From: Methylobacterium sp. Leaf104
GTDB lineage: Bacteria; Pseudomonadota; Alphaproteobacteria; Rhizobiales; Beijerinckiaceae
Length of the DNA stretch: 64,000 nucleotides
Assembly: GCF_001422885.1 (NCBI RefSeq)
Contig: NZ_LMMZ01000037.1
Span: forward strand, 2,105 to 66,104
Direction: 5' to 3'
Positions 8,474 through 15,994 of this stretch are shown here, in pieces. The position numbers were made by a program, and so were the translations under genes. A model generated the notes under the pieces. The model saw nothing but the letters and a program-made list of their open reading frames with translations, ran no database searches and was not told where the DNA came from. The stretch's first letter is position 1. Each line of letters begins with the position of its first letter.

Positions 8474-9307
8474 TCACGCCTTCGCCGCTGCGGGCGGCGC
8501 ATCCTCGGCATAGATGTAGACGCCGAAATTCCAGCGATGGGTCCCGCCGGAATCGGTCTCGCAGGCCGCATGGGCCTCGCGGTTGACCTGCTGCAGCGCC
8601 TCCATGGCGATCTCGCGGGCGCGGGCCTCCAAGCGCTCGGCCAGATCCTTCGAGAGACCGTCGTAATGGACGGCCCGCTCGAGGAAGCGCGGGCTCGGTT
8701 CGGTGATGTTGGCGACGCTGGCGGCGATGTGGTCGTGCAGGTTGCGCCCGAAGTAATAGAGCTGCGATTCCCCGCCGCCCTTCGGCACGTAGGCCGCCTC
8801 GGCGAGCACGATGTGGCCGTCGGCATCGGCGACGACGAGCCCGCGGTCGAGCCACTCGTCGAGGACGGCGCGCGGGCGCAGGTCGCGGGTGACCGCGGTG
8901 ACGAGCTCCTCGAAGGACGGCCCTTTCCCCTCGCCCGCCCGCGCCAGCGGCCGGGGCTGGCCCTGCGCATCCGTGAAGGCCGGGTCGGCCAGCCAGCGCG
9001 CGATGATCCGGCTGGTCCGTGACACCGAGGACGGGACGGCGCTGACCGGCGCTCCGGCCCCGCGAAGGCGGCTGACCTCCTTGCGGTGGATGCCCGTCAG
9101 GAGACTGACGCGGCTGTCGGTCTGCTCCTTTCCCGGCAGCGCGAAATCGTACTCGGCGACGTTGACGTAGAGTTCGCGCAGGAGGGTCGTGAGGGCCGGA
9201 AACGTGATGCCACGCGCCACGAACAGGCGGACGAGCGGCCGCAGGAGACGCGCGACGGGGGCATGCAGGTTCGCACCCTCGGAGGGAGTCTCGAAAGAAT
9301 CGGCCAT
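8474..9307 (-). CDS. DUF6502 family protein
   Basis: A 277-residue protein matching the DUF6502 pattern: an N-terminal region resembling a helix-turn-helix (RLLRPLVRLFVARGITFPAL, then SLLTGIHRKEVSRLR), followed by a mixed C-terminal part ending in a beta-rich stretch (RWNFGVYIYAEDAP). The first part suggests DNA binding, so it may be a regulator; this is inference. The ATG at 9307 was chosen because the homologous-looking sequence starts soon after and a GTGGG-N7-CCCAC inverted repeat lies only 23 bases upstream, which a longer protein would run through. It heads an operon with the DUF5666 gene. Confidence 0.75.
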   Translation of the reverse strand: MADSFETPSEGANLHAPVARLLRPLVRLFVARGITFPALTTLLRELYVNVAEYDFALPGKEQTDSRVSLLTGIHRKEVSRLRGAGAPVSAVPSSVSRTSRIIARWLADPAFTDAQGQPRPLARAGEGKGPSFEELVTAVTRDLRPRAVLDEWLDRGLVVADADGHIVLAEAAYVPKGGGESQLYYFGRNLHDHIAASVANITEPSPRFLERAVHYDGLSKDLAERLEARAREIAMEALQQVNREAHAACETDSGGTHRWNFGVYIYAEDAPPAAAKA

Positions 9308-9330
9308 CCCGGGAGCATAGCCATCGCCCC

Positions 9331-9347
9331 GTGGGAGACAATCCCAC
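9331..9347. promoter_or_regulatory. Inverted repeat GTGGG-N7-CCCAC, copy 1
   Basis: GTGGG at 9331-9335 and CCCAC at 9343-9347 with the 7-base spacer AGACAAT. It lies just upstream of the DUF6502 start. Same half-sites and same spacer length as copies 2 and 3, so it looks like a protein-binding operator rather than a terminator. Confidence 0.6.
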
Positions 9348-9389
9348 GCGGTGCGGTCCGACACCCGATCTCGAAGACCTCGGATTGAC

Positions 9390-9406
9390 GTGGGAAAATT
9401 GCCCAC
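9390..9406. promoter_or_regulatory. Inverted repeat GTGGG-N7-CCCAC, copy 2
   Basis: GTGGG at 9390-9394 and CCCAC at 9402-9406 with spacer AAAATTG; the symmetry extends outward to ACGTGGG/CCCACGT. It lies 40 bases before the ATG at 9446, between divergent genes, with its centre 59 bases from that of copy 1. Confidence 0.62.
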
Positions 9407-9445
9407 GTACGAGATCCAGGCCTGTTTCCCCCCCGGAGCACTGCC

Positions 9446-9736
9446 ATGGCCAAGCTGAGGCCCTTTCATCCCGCCGAGCCTCTGCCGCCCCTGAACACGG
9501 CCGCCCTGGCTCGACAGCCCGTGCCGCCGAGACGGACCGTTGCGATGATCGCGCGCGGGCTCGTAGTGGTCGCGGGTCTGAGCCTGCCCGCGATCGGGCT
9601 GCGCTATGCCGGCCGCGAAGCGCCCATCGACGGGACGATCGTTGCGGATGCCACGAAAGTCGTCGGGATCTCCGCGCCGCGCCTCCGCACCGCCGACCGG
9701 ATGGCTTCGATTTCCGACGCGTCGAGCACCCGATGA
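9446..9736 (+). CDS. Small single-pass membrane protein, unknown function
   Basis: A 96-residue protein with a proline-rich N terminus and one membrane segment at about residues 35-52 (IARGLVVVAGLSLPAIGL). No known family was recognised. The ATG at 9446 follows a GGAG. An operator-like inverted repeat lies 40 bases upstream, and the stop overlaps the next small gene (ATGA). Both facts support this being a real gene. It is divergent from the DUF6502 operon. Confidence 0.6.
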   Translation: MAKLRPFHPAEPLPPLNTAALARQPVPPRRTVAMIARGLVVVAGLSLPAIGLRYAGREAPIDGTIVADATKVVGISAPRLRTADRMASISDASSTR

Positions 9737-9873
9737 AAGCCGGCAGCGCGACGCGGCCGGCGAACCGCCGCGTGCTCTTTCAGGCCGAGGACCGGCCGGG
9801 TCTGCTCATCGACCTGCTCCTCTGTGCCGTCCCGGCGGTCGCCACGGTCGTCCTCCTGATCCTCGCCCTCTGA
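9733..9873 (+). CDS. 46-residue membrane peptide, unknown function
   Basis: A short frame whose ATG overlaps the TGA of the preceding gene. It encodes a basic N-terminal half (residues 1-20) and a hydrophobic C-terminal segment (IDLLLCAVPAVATVVLLILA) that should span the membrane. Translational coupling to the other small membrane protein suggests the two act together. No family was recognised. Confidence 0.5.
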   Translation: MKAGSATRPANRRVLFQAEDRPGLLIDLLLCAVPAVATVVLLILAL

Positions 9874-9957
9874 GGACGATCGGCCCGCCCGGCCGGTGTG
9901 CGACGTCTCGGACGGTCGCGCCCCGAACGTCCTCGCCCCTCCTTGAAGCCGCACCCG

Positions 9958-10107
9958 ATGTACAGAGCCGATCCGCGCCTGAGCCCATCCCTGAAAGCCT
10001 GTCTGCCCCGTCGCCGCCGCACGCTCCGCCATGCGATCGACGGACTCGGGAAGATGCTCGTCGCCTGGTTGATCGGTGCGGTGCGGAAAGCGGTGCCACG
10101 CTCATGA
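9958..10107 (+). CDS. Possible 49-residue basic peptide
   Basis: An ATG-initiated frame of 49 codons, strongly basic (several RRRR/RK stretches) with an amphipathic C-terminal helix LGKMLVAWLIGAVRKAV. It lies between the two small membrane genes and the third operator-like repeat. There is no clear ribosome site, so it may be chance; it is listed because the rest of 9874-10136 holds nothing else visible. Confidence 0.22.
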   Translation: MYRADPRLSPSLKACLPRRRRTLRHAIDGLGKMLVAWLIGAVRKAVPRS

Positions 10108-10136
10108 AGCGTTAACCGACGCGGCCCATCCTGTGC

Positions 10137-10153
10137 GTGGGACAATTACCCAC
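10137..10153. promoter_or_regulatory. Inverted repeat GTGGG-N7-CCCAC, copy 3
   Basis: GTGGG at 10137-10141 and CCCAC at 10149-10153 with spacer ACAATTA. It ends 16 bases before the ATG at 10170, a position where a bound protein would block initiation of transcription or, as RNA, mask the ribosome site. Confidence 0.6.
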
Positions 10154-10169
10154 ACTCAGGATAGTGGCG

Positions 10170-10739
10170 ATGTCGTCGATCTCAGCCTCGCAGGCCCCGG
10201 TCTTTCCGTCCCCCCAAATGCGGGCGCATGACCGCATCGCGGCGCAGACCGCCTCCGGTTCGATCAGCAGCACCGATCAGACCGCGTTGGACACGGCGGT
10301 CGATACGATCGACGCCGCTCTGAAAAGCTCGGACGGGGCCGGTGCGGCGGGACAGGCGCGCCTCGCTCCGGAGGACATGAAGACGCGGATCGACGACCTC
10401 ATCGGCCAGCAGGTCCAGAGCGGGAGCCTGACGAGCGAGCAGGCCAGGACCCTGAAGTCGGTCCTCGGCGGCGAGTCCGGTGGATCGTCCGTCGCGGGCG
10501 TCGGGGGCCGAAGCGGCGGCCACCATCACGGTGGTCCGCCGCCGGTCGACGACGATCAAGCCTCGGCCGGTGCCCAGACCGACGCCACCGACGCCTCCGC
10601 CCAGAGCACCAACGATCTTCTCACGACCTTCGTGAAGCAGCTCCAGTCGCGCCAGGACCAGACGAGCCCCTACGGCTCCGGCGGCGCCCGCACGAACACG
10701 GCCTCCGCCAGCGCATTGCTGATGAACTTCAAGGTCTGA
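10170..10739 (+). CDS. Hypothetical protein, Ser/Gln/Ala-rich with His patch
   Basis: A 189-residue hydrophilic protein with no signal peptide or membrane segment. Two helical regions, SSTDQTALDTAVDTIDAAL and PEDMKTRIDDLIGQQVQSG, each resemble a small-protein helix pair. A flexible middle holds GGHHHGGPPP, and the C terminus ends in LLMNFKV. The ATG at 10170 was chosen over a GTG at 10137 because the latter lies inside an operator-like repeat. The function is unknown; the shared upstream motif links it to the DUF6502 region. Confidence 0.62.
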   Translation: MSSISASQAPVFPSPQMRAHDRIAAQTASGSISSTDQTALDTAVDTIDAALKSSDGAGAAGQARLAPEDMKTRIDDLIGQQVQSGSLTSEQARTLKSVLGGESGGSSVAGVGGRSGGHHHGGPPPVDDDQASAGAQTDATDASAQSTNDLLTTFVKQLQSRQDQTSPYGSGGARTNTASASALLMNFKV

Positions 10740-10746
10740 ACCGGAG

Positions 10747-10773
10747 CCCGGAGGCGCCGTGCGCCGGTCCGGG
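10747..10773. terminator. Hairpin between convergent genes
   Basis: CCCGGA-GGCGC (10747-10757) pairs with GCGCC (10761-10765) and TCCGGG (10768-10773), leaving a 2-base bulge and a CGT loop. It begins 7 bases after the stop at 10739. There is no T-run. The rest of 10774-11012 shows no gene or other feature. Confidence 0.5.
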
Positions 10774-11012
10774 AAGTCGAATTTCGACGCCCGGGACATA
10801 GGAGGCCACGGCCGACGGGGATCAGGCTGAACGCTGGGAGCCGTCGAAAAGGTCTCGCCGATGCTATCGGGGGGCAAGGCACCGGCGAGACCCGGTCGCA
10901 CCGCTGGCGATCCGACCCCGCAGAGCCGTGAAGCAGTCTCGCCTGCCGCGCATTCACACACATCAAGTCTCGAGACAGTCGGCGACGATGCCGTCCATCC
11001 TCCGGCACGGTC

Positions 11013-11267
11013 TCAGCCGACAGGACGGGTTTCGGAGAGTTGCCGGGCGATCCAGGCCTGCGCCTCGTCGAGATCCGCGAAGATCGGCGCATGCGGATCG
11101 TCGACACGTCCGAATCCCGCCTCCAGGAACCAATGCCCAGCCTCGGAATCATGCTCGCTGGAGAGTTGGACGAGCACGGCGACGAGCAGACCATCCTCGA
11201 ACACCAGCCGGCTCTCGCGGTCGCTGCTGCCCGTCGCGACCTGAACGGGCTGTAGTTTCATGATCAT
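11013..11267 (-). CDS. Small protein coupled to Crp/Fnr regulator, unknown function
   Basis: An 84-residue acidic protein without membrane segments. It reads like a small alpha/beta domain (RLVFEDGLLVAVLVQLSS, then FLEAGFGRVDDPHAPIFADL and a C-terminal helix LDEAQAWIARQL). No family was recognised. Its ATG overlaps the stop of the regulator gene upstream (ATGA), so it is co-translated with it. A second ATG two codons later is an equally possible start. Confidence 0.6.
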   Translation of the reverse strand: MIMKLQPVQVATGSSDRESRLVFEDGLLVAVLVQLSSEHDSEAGHWFLEAGFGRVDDPHAPIFADLDEAQAWIARQLSETRPVG

Positions 11268-12049
11268 GCTGCGGCCCGCGATCCCAGGTGCAGGTATTTC
11301 GAGTCGAATTCCGCTATCGATTTCAAACGCTGACGGTCGAGGATCGTCAGGGTCCTGCCCTTGAGTTCAATCACGCCTTGGCGCCTGAGTTCCTGAAGCG
11401 ACCGATTGACGTGCACGTTCGAGAGGCCGACCGTGTCGGCGAGATCGAGCTGCGTCACCGGAAATTCGTAGGAATTCTCGCTGGCGCATCCGACCACCTG
11501 AAGCCGCACCAGGAGCTCGCAGAACAGATGGGCGATGCGCTCGATCGCCGATCGGCAGCCGACGTTGACGAGCCACTCGCGTAGGGTCGCCTCGTCCACG
11601 AGCGTGCCGAGGCGCAGGGACCTGGCGATGGCCGGGTGCTCGTCCATGAGCCGCCTGACGACGTCGAAGGGGATGCGCACCACCCGGCAGGCCGACAGGG
11701 TGGTGATGGTGTGGTCCATCCGGGCGAGCAGCGCCACGTCGAGATCGCAGGCGTCGCCGGGGACGAGGTAGGCCGTGATCTGCCGCGCCCCGTTGGCGCG
11801 GTGCTTCTGCCGACAGGCCAGGCCCTCCATGATCAGGATCACGCCGTCCGGCGGATCTCCTTCACGGACCAGGTCGACGCGCGGCCCGATGAGGTGAGCG
11901 TTGGCGCTGATCCGTTGCAGCACCGCCCGATCGGCATCCGACAAGGGATTGAACCCTTCGAGCTTGCGGATCAGCGCATTGGACGGGTCGAAGAGCGGAG
12001 TCGGGGAATGAGACGACAAGACGGTGTCCGTGATGCTGGCAACGGTCAT
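11264..12049 (-). CDS. Crp/Fnr-family transcriptional regulator
   Basis: A 261-residue protein with an N-terminal cyclic-nucleotide-binding-like domain (DLVREGDPPDGVILIMEG) and a C-terminal winged helix (TQLDLADTVGLSNVHVNRSL). No N-terminal cysteine set for an iron-sulfur cluster is present, so it is not a classical oxygen-sensing FNR. It resembles the group of Crp/Fnr proteins that is highly expanded in Methylobacterium. It is divergent from another Crp/Fnr gene and cotranscribed with the small protein downstream. The ligand is unknown. Confidence 0.85.
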   Translation of the reverse strand: MTVASITDTVLSSHSPTPLFDPSNALIRKLEGFNPLSDADRAVLQRISANAHLIGPRVDLVREGDPPDGVILIMEGLACRQKHRANGARQITAYLVPGDACDLDVALLARMDHTITTLSACRVVRIPFDVVRRLMDEHPAIARSLRLGTLVDEATLREWLVNVGCRSAIERIAHLFCELLVRLQVVGCASENSYEFPVTQLDLADTVGLSNVHVNRSLQELRRQGVIELKGRTLTILDRQRLKSIAEFDSKYLHLGSRAAA

Positions 12050-12572
12050 CGGATCGCGCTCGCCCTCGCGTCGAGGTGCAGCGATCTGCGGTCAGGCGGC
12101 GTGGGGGCGCCGCCTGTCGTCGGGCGACGGCGAGCGGAAGCGCACGCGGCCGGCGGGCAGGCCATCGAAGGTGCCCGTGAGCCGATGCCGGTGGCCCGGA
12201 TGGAGGCGACTTCCCGGCGTCGCCCGGGATGGAGACCGCGGACGGGCGGCGGGAGCCCCGCCTGTCCAGCAAGATACGTCGGTTCGTCGATCCGACGAGA
12301 TCATGTCGTTCTGCTCACGATACCTGCACGGGACTGCCAACGGCAAACTGCGTTCGTTTATCCCGACGCTTCAGCAGTTGTAATCACCGCAACCAATTTT
12401 GTATGATTTCAAACAGTTAACCTATGTTTATCTGCGGCTACTGCTGCGTCTAGATGGTCGGTGGGCGCATTACCATCTTCGATTGATCGAGTGCTCGACC
12501 TTCGTTATGGCCTCGCTCGGGCGGGAGAGTCTTGGTTCTCTGACCCGAGAGAACGAGGCTCGACCACCGCGA
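12050..12572. other. Intergenic region between divergent Crp/Fnr genes
   Basis: About 520 bases with no convincing gene. The right part, roughly 12330-12490, is clearly richer in A and T (for example around 12394-12440) than the surrounding coding DNA and probably holds the promoters of one or both regulators. No clear Crp-type TGTGA palindrome was found by eye. Confidence 0.4.
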
Positions 12573-13274
12573 ATGCAGATCTCGCCGCGTAACCGATTGT
12601 TGCGAACGCTGTCGTCCGACGATCTGACGTTGCTTCAGCCACACCTTCGACGCGTGGACCTTCCGGCCCGGCAGGTCCTCATCCATTCCGGTGCGCCGTT
12701 GGAGCGGGCCTACTTCGTCGAGTCCGGCCTGGTCTCCCTCATCATGCAGATCGGCGTCACCCGGCTCGAAGTCGGGATGATCGGCCCGGAAGGTTTCGTC
12801 GGAGGCTCGACGGTCATTCTCGGATCGCGGAGCTCACCCTACGAGCACGTTGTCCAGATCGGCGGCTCGGCCCTCGCCATCGAGCTTCCGGATCTTCAGG
12901 AGGCGATGGAGCACAGTGCGTCCCTGCGGAGGCAGATGCTGCGCTTCATTCAATCCGAACTGTTCCAGGCCCGGCAAACCGCCTTCGTGAATGCCAACTT
13001 CGGCATCGAGACGCGCCTCGCGCGCTGGCTGCTGATGTGCCACGACCGGGTCGAGGGCGACGATCTCCTGCTCACCCACGAGGTGCTGGCGGTGATGCTG
13101 GGCGTGCAGCGCTCGGGCGTGACCCTCGCGGTCCAGAACCTCGAAGGGGCCGGCTACATCCGCGCCCGCCGCGGCCGGATCACGATCACGGATCGCACTC
13201 GGCTGCAGGCGGCGGCCGGCGGAAGCTACGGGGTCGCGGAGGCGGCCTACCGGCACCTGGTCGAGGACGATTGA
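12573..13274 (+). CDS. Crp/Fnr-family transcriptional regulator
   Basis: A 233-residue regulator with a cNMP-binding-like domain (ARQVLIHSGAPLERAYFVES) and a winged helix (LTHEVLAVMLGVQRSGVTLA). This form, with EVGMIGPEGFVGG in the sensor domain, is common in Rhizobiales. The ATG at 12573 gives the usual family length; an ATG at 12507 would add 22 residues and has no better ribosome site. It is divergent from the regulator ending at 11264, with an AT-rich promoter region between. Sensor ligand and targets are unknown. Confidence 0.83.
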   Translation: MQISPRNRLLRTLSSDDLTLLQPHLRRVDLPARQVLIHSGAPLERAYFVESGLVSLIMQIGVTRLEVGMIGPEGFVGGSTVILGSRSSPYEHVVQIGGSALAIELPDLQEAMEHSASLRRQMLRFIQSELFQARQTAFVNANFGIETRLARWLLMCHDRVEGDDLLLTHEVLAVMLGVQRSGVTLAVQNLEGAGYIRARRGRITITDRTRLQAAAGGSYGVAEAAYRHLVEDD

Positions 13275-13365
13275 GCGAGCCGCCTGCGACCCCGCGATCC
13301 GGAACGAAGCCCGATCGGCGCGCATCGCTGAACGGAACCGGCCCGCGGCGGCGGAGCGGCGGACG

Positions 13366-13617
13366 TCAGGCCGAGGGCTCGGCGAGGCGGGTCCGGTGCC
13401 GGTCGAGGGCGGCGCGCAGGCTCGGCAGAAACGGGGATTGGCTGTCCCAGCGGTCGACCGCGTCCTGGAGGCGGTCGAGGGCCTCGACCTGGGCGGACAG
13501 CCCCGGCGCCTGGGACAGATAGGCCCAGATGGCGTCCTCCGCTTCGCCGATGTCGACCGGCTGTTCGGCCACCAGGAGACCCTGGAAGCGCCGGAGGGTG
13601 TGCTCGAGATCGGCCAT
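13366..13617 (-). CDS. Small hypothetical protein
   Basis: An 83-residue protein, all-helical in appearance (MADLEHTLRRFQGLL, then EDAIWAYLSQAPGLSAQVE and LPSLRAALDRHRTRLAE). No family was recognised. The ATG at 13617 is preceded on its strand by GGAG at about 8 bases. It converges on the Crp/Fnr gene ending at 13274. Confidence 0.5.
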   Translation of the reverse strand: MADLEHTLRRFQGLLVAEQPVDIGEAEDAIWAYLSQAPGLSAQVEALDRLQDAVDRWDSQSPFLPSLRAALDRHRTRLAEPSA

Positions 13618-14058
13618 GACGACTGCTCCGGATCTGTCCTGTTGGCGAACGGCGACGACGGACACGGCCGATCGCGTGCGGGCCGCTGGTCCCGCGCCGG
13701 TCCTCGTTGCATCGGCGGCGCGCCCCACCGCCGAGTGGCCTTGCCGCCGCGGGACCGGATCCGGCCACCCTCGTGGCCGTGCCGGTCTCCTGGCCCGACC
13801 GGGGAAGCGGCTGTGGGATCGAGGATGCCGGGTCAACCGGTCCGGGCGCCTCCCTGTTCAGCCGGAAAACCGGGGCGCCGTCCGGGCGAGGCTTGACCGG
13901 TTCGTGGCTCTTGATCGATTTTTGAGCATCGGGCCGTCCGTTCGATCGGTGGACTCGGGTCCGCGGCATCGAGGTGGACGGCGGCGAGAACGGCGTTCGG
14001 GCTTGGCCCGATCCGTGCCAAGGTGGGGCGAGCCGCACGGGAAACGGACGCGAAGAGG
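13618..14058. other. Intergenic region, no gene seen
   Basis: About 440 GC-rich bases between a small minus-strand gene and the transporter operon. Frames are open in several directions but none has a plausible start, ribosome site and protein-like composition. It should hold the promoters of both flanking units. Confidence 0.35.
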
Positions 14059-15675
14059 ATGGGTGCCTTGTTGAAGTCCACGGTCAAAGCGTTCGTCTCG
14101 GCCACGGCCCTCGCCGGGCTGATCGGCCTCTCCGGCACGGTGGCGGCCGACGCGGCGAACGTCTTCCGGTTTGCCTTCCAGGGCGACATCAAGTCCCTCG
14201 ATCCCTACTCTTTAAAGGAGAGCTTCACAATCGGCATGCACGGCGCGGTGTTCGACTCGCTCATCACCCGCGACAAGAACCTGAAGCTCGCGCCGATGCT
14301 GGCGGAATCCTGGGAGAATCCGGAGCCGACGCGCTGGCGCTTCCATCTCCGCAAGGGCGTGAAGTTCCACGACGGCTCGGACTTCACCGCCGACGACGTG
14401 ATCTTCTCGGCCAACCGCGTGCGCGCGCCGGGCTCGAACTTCACCACCAACGTCCCGTCGGATGCCGAATGGGTGAAGGTTGACGACCACACCGTCGACA
14501 TGAAGCTCAAGAGCCCCAATCCCATCGCCCTGTACCAGTTCTCGACCTGGTACATCATGTCGAAGTCCTGGGCCGAGAAGAACGGCGCCGTCGCCCCGAC
14601 CCTGCCGAGCGCGACCTCCACCAGCTACGCCGCCCTGCACGAGAACGGCACCGGGCCGTTCGTCGTCACCGAGCACCAACCCGGCGTGCGCACGGTGTTC
14701 AAGAAGAACCCCAATTACTGGGGAAAGGTCGAATCCAACCTCGACGAGGCGGTCTTCACCACGATCCAGAACGACGCCACCCGCGTCGCCGCCCTGATCT
14801 CCGGCGAGGTCGACTGGATCGACCCCGTGCCCCTGCAGGACGCCCAGCGCGTCAACGGGAGCGGCACCGCCACGGTGATGGCCGGCCCGGAGCTGCGCAC
14901 CATCTTCCTCGGCATGGACCAGTCCCGCGACGAGCTGAAGGACTCGAACGTCAAGGGCAAGAACCCGTTCAAGGACGTCCGCGTGCGCGAGGCCTTCTAC
15001 CGGGCCATCGACGAGGAGACGATCGCCAAGCGCGTCATGCGCGGGCAGGCCGTGCCCTCCGCCCTGCTGATCGCGCCGGTGCTGTTCCCCCGCGCCTCCG
15101 AGTTCAAGCGCCCCGAATACGATCCGAAGCGCGCCAAGGCGCTCCTCACCGAGGCCGGCTACCCGGACGGCTTCTCGCTGGGCATGGACTGCCCGAACGA
15201 CCGCTACGTCAACGACGAGGCGATCTGCCAGGCGGTGGTCTCGATGCTGGCCCGGGTCGGCGTGAAGGTGAACCTCAACGCCCAGCCCAAGGCCAAGTAC
15301 TTCGCCAAGGTGCTGGCGCCGTCCTACGACACCTCCTTCTACCTCGTCGGCTGGACCCCCTCCTCCCAGGATTCGCACAACATCCTGTTCGAGATCGCCG
15401 GCTGCCGGAACGGGTCCAAGCCCGGCCGCGGCAACTGGAACCTCGGCAATTACTGCAACCCGAAGGTCGACGCGCTGGCCGATTCCGTCGAGGCCGAGAG
15501 CGACCAGACCAAGCGCAACGCCGAGATCAAGGAGGGCTTCGACACCATCCAGGCCGATTGGGGCTTCATCCCGCTCCACCAGCAGGCCCTGGCCTGGGGC
15601 GTGTCGAAGAAGGTCACCCTGGTCCAGCGGCCGGACAACATGCTGATGCTGTACTGGGTCTCGAAGCAGCCGTGA
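14059..15675 (+). CDS. ABC transporter substrate-binding protein, peptide/nickel/opine family (SBP_bac_5)
   Basis: A 538-residue periplasmic binding protein with a Sec signal peptide ending near AADA (about residue 32) and no lipobox cysteine. Family 5 signatures include FRFAFQGDIKSLDPYSLKES at the mature N terminus and the LAESWENPEPTRWRFHLRKG segment. It should deliver a peptide or peptide-like nitrogen compound to the permeases encoded next. The ATG at 14059 has a GAAGAGG directly adjacent; a TTG at 14068 has better spacing, so the exact start is uncertain. Confidence 0.88.
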   Translation: MGALLKSTVKAFVSATALAGLIGLSGTVAADAANVFRFAFQGDIKSLDPYSLKESFTIGMHGAVFDSLITRDKNLKLAPMLAESWENPEPTRWRFHLRKGVKFHDGSDFTADDVIFSANRVRAPGSNFTTNVPSDAEWVKVDDHTVDMKLKSPNPIALYQFSTWYIMSKSWAEKNGAVAPTLPSATSTSYAALHENGTGPFVVTEHQPGVRTVFKKNPNYWGKVESNLDEAVFTTIQNDATRVAALISGEVDWIDPVPLQDAQRVNGSGTATVMAGPELRTIFLGMDQSRDELKDSNVKGKNPFKDVRVREAFYRAIDEETIAKRVMRGQAVPSALLIAPVLFPRASEFKRPEYDPKRAKALLTEAGYPDGFSLGMDCPNDRYVNDEAICQAVVSMLARVGVKVNLNAQPKAKYFAKVLAPSYDTSFYLVGWTPSSQDSHNILFEIAGCRNGSKPGRGNWNLGNYCNPKVDALADSVEAESDQTKRNAEIKEGFDTIQADWGFIPLHQQALAWGVSKKVTLVQRPDNMLMLYWVSKQP

Positions 15676-15994
15676 CACCCATGGCCTGTCGGTTTCAGGA
15701 CGAAGCACCGACCCCTGCCCCCGCAGGGCGGGGAAAGGGCGATCACAGCCGCTGGTCTGTCCGCCGAGAGGGCTCCTGGAGCACCCCGTCGTCCCGGGAC
15801 CGCGTCGCGGAGCCCGGGCTCCGGAAACGAAGGTGGTGCAGGACTCTACACCGTCCGCGGATCTGGATGGCACGCCGCTGGCGCGCCTCTGCGGGTCCGG
15901 GCTCGCCTGCGGCGCTCCGGAATGACGGCGCGCCACCTTCTACGATCGCTCGGCGTGCCGATCTCGGCGCTGTGCACGATCGGATCGCCCATCC
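15676..15994. other. Intergenic region with perfect 16-base palindrome
   Basis: About 320 bases between the binding-protein and permease genes with no convincing gene. A perfect palindrome CGGAGCCCGGGCTCCG lies at 15808-15823, and a second GC-rich symmetrical patch surrounds it. It may be an RNA hairpin that lowers permease expression relative to the binding protein, or a dispersed intergenic repeat. Confidence 0.45.
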
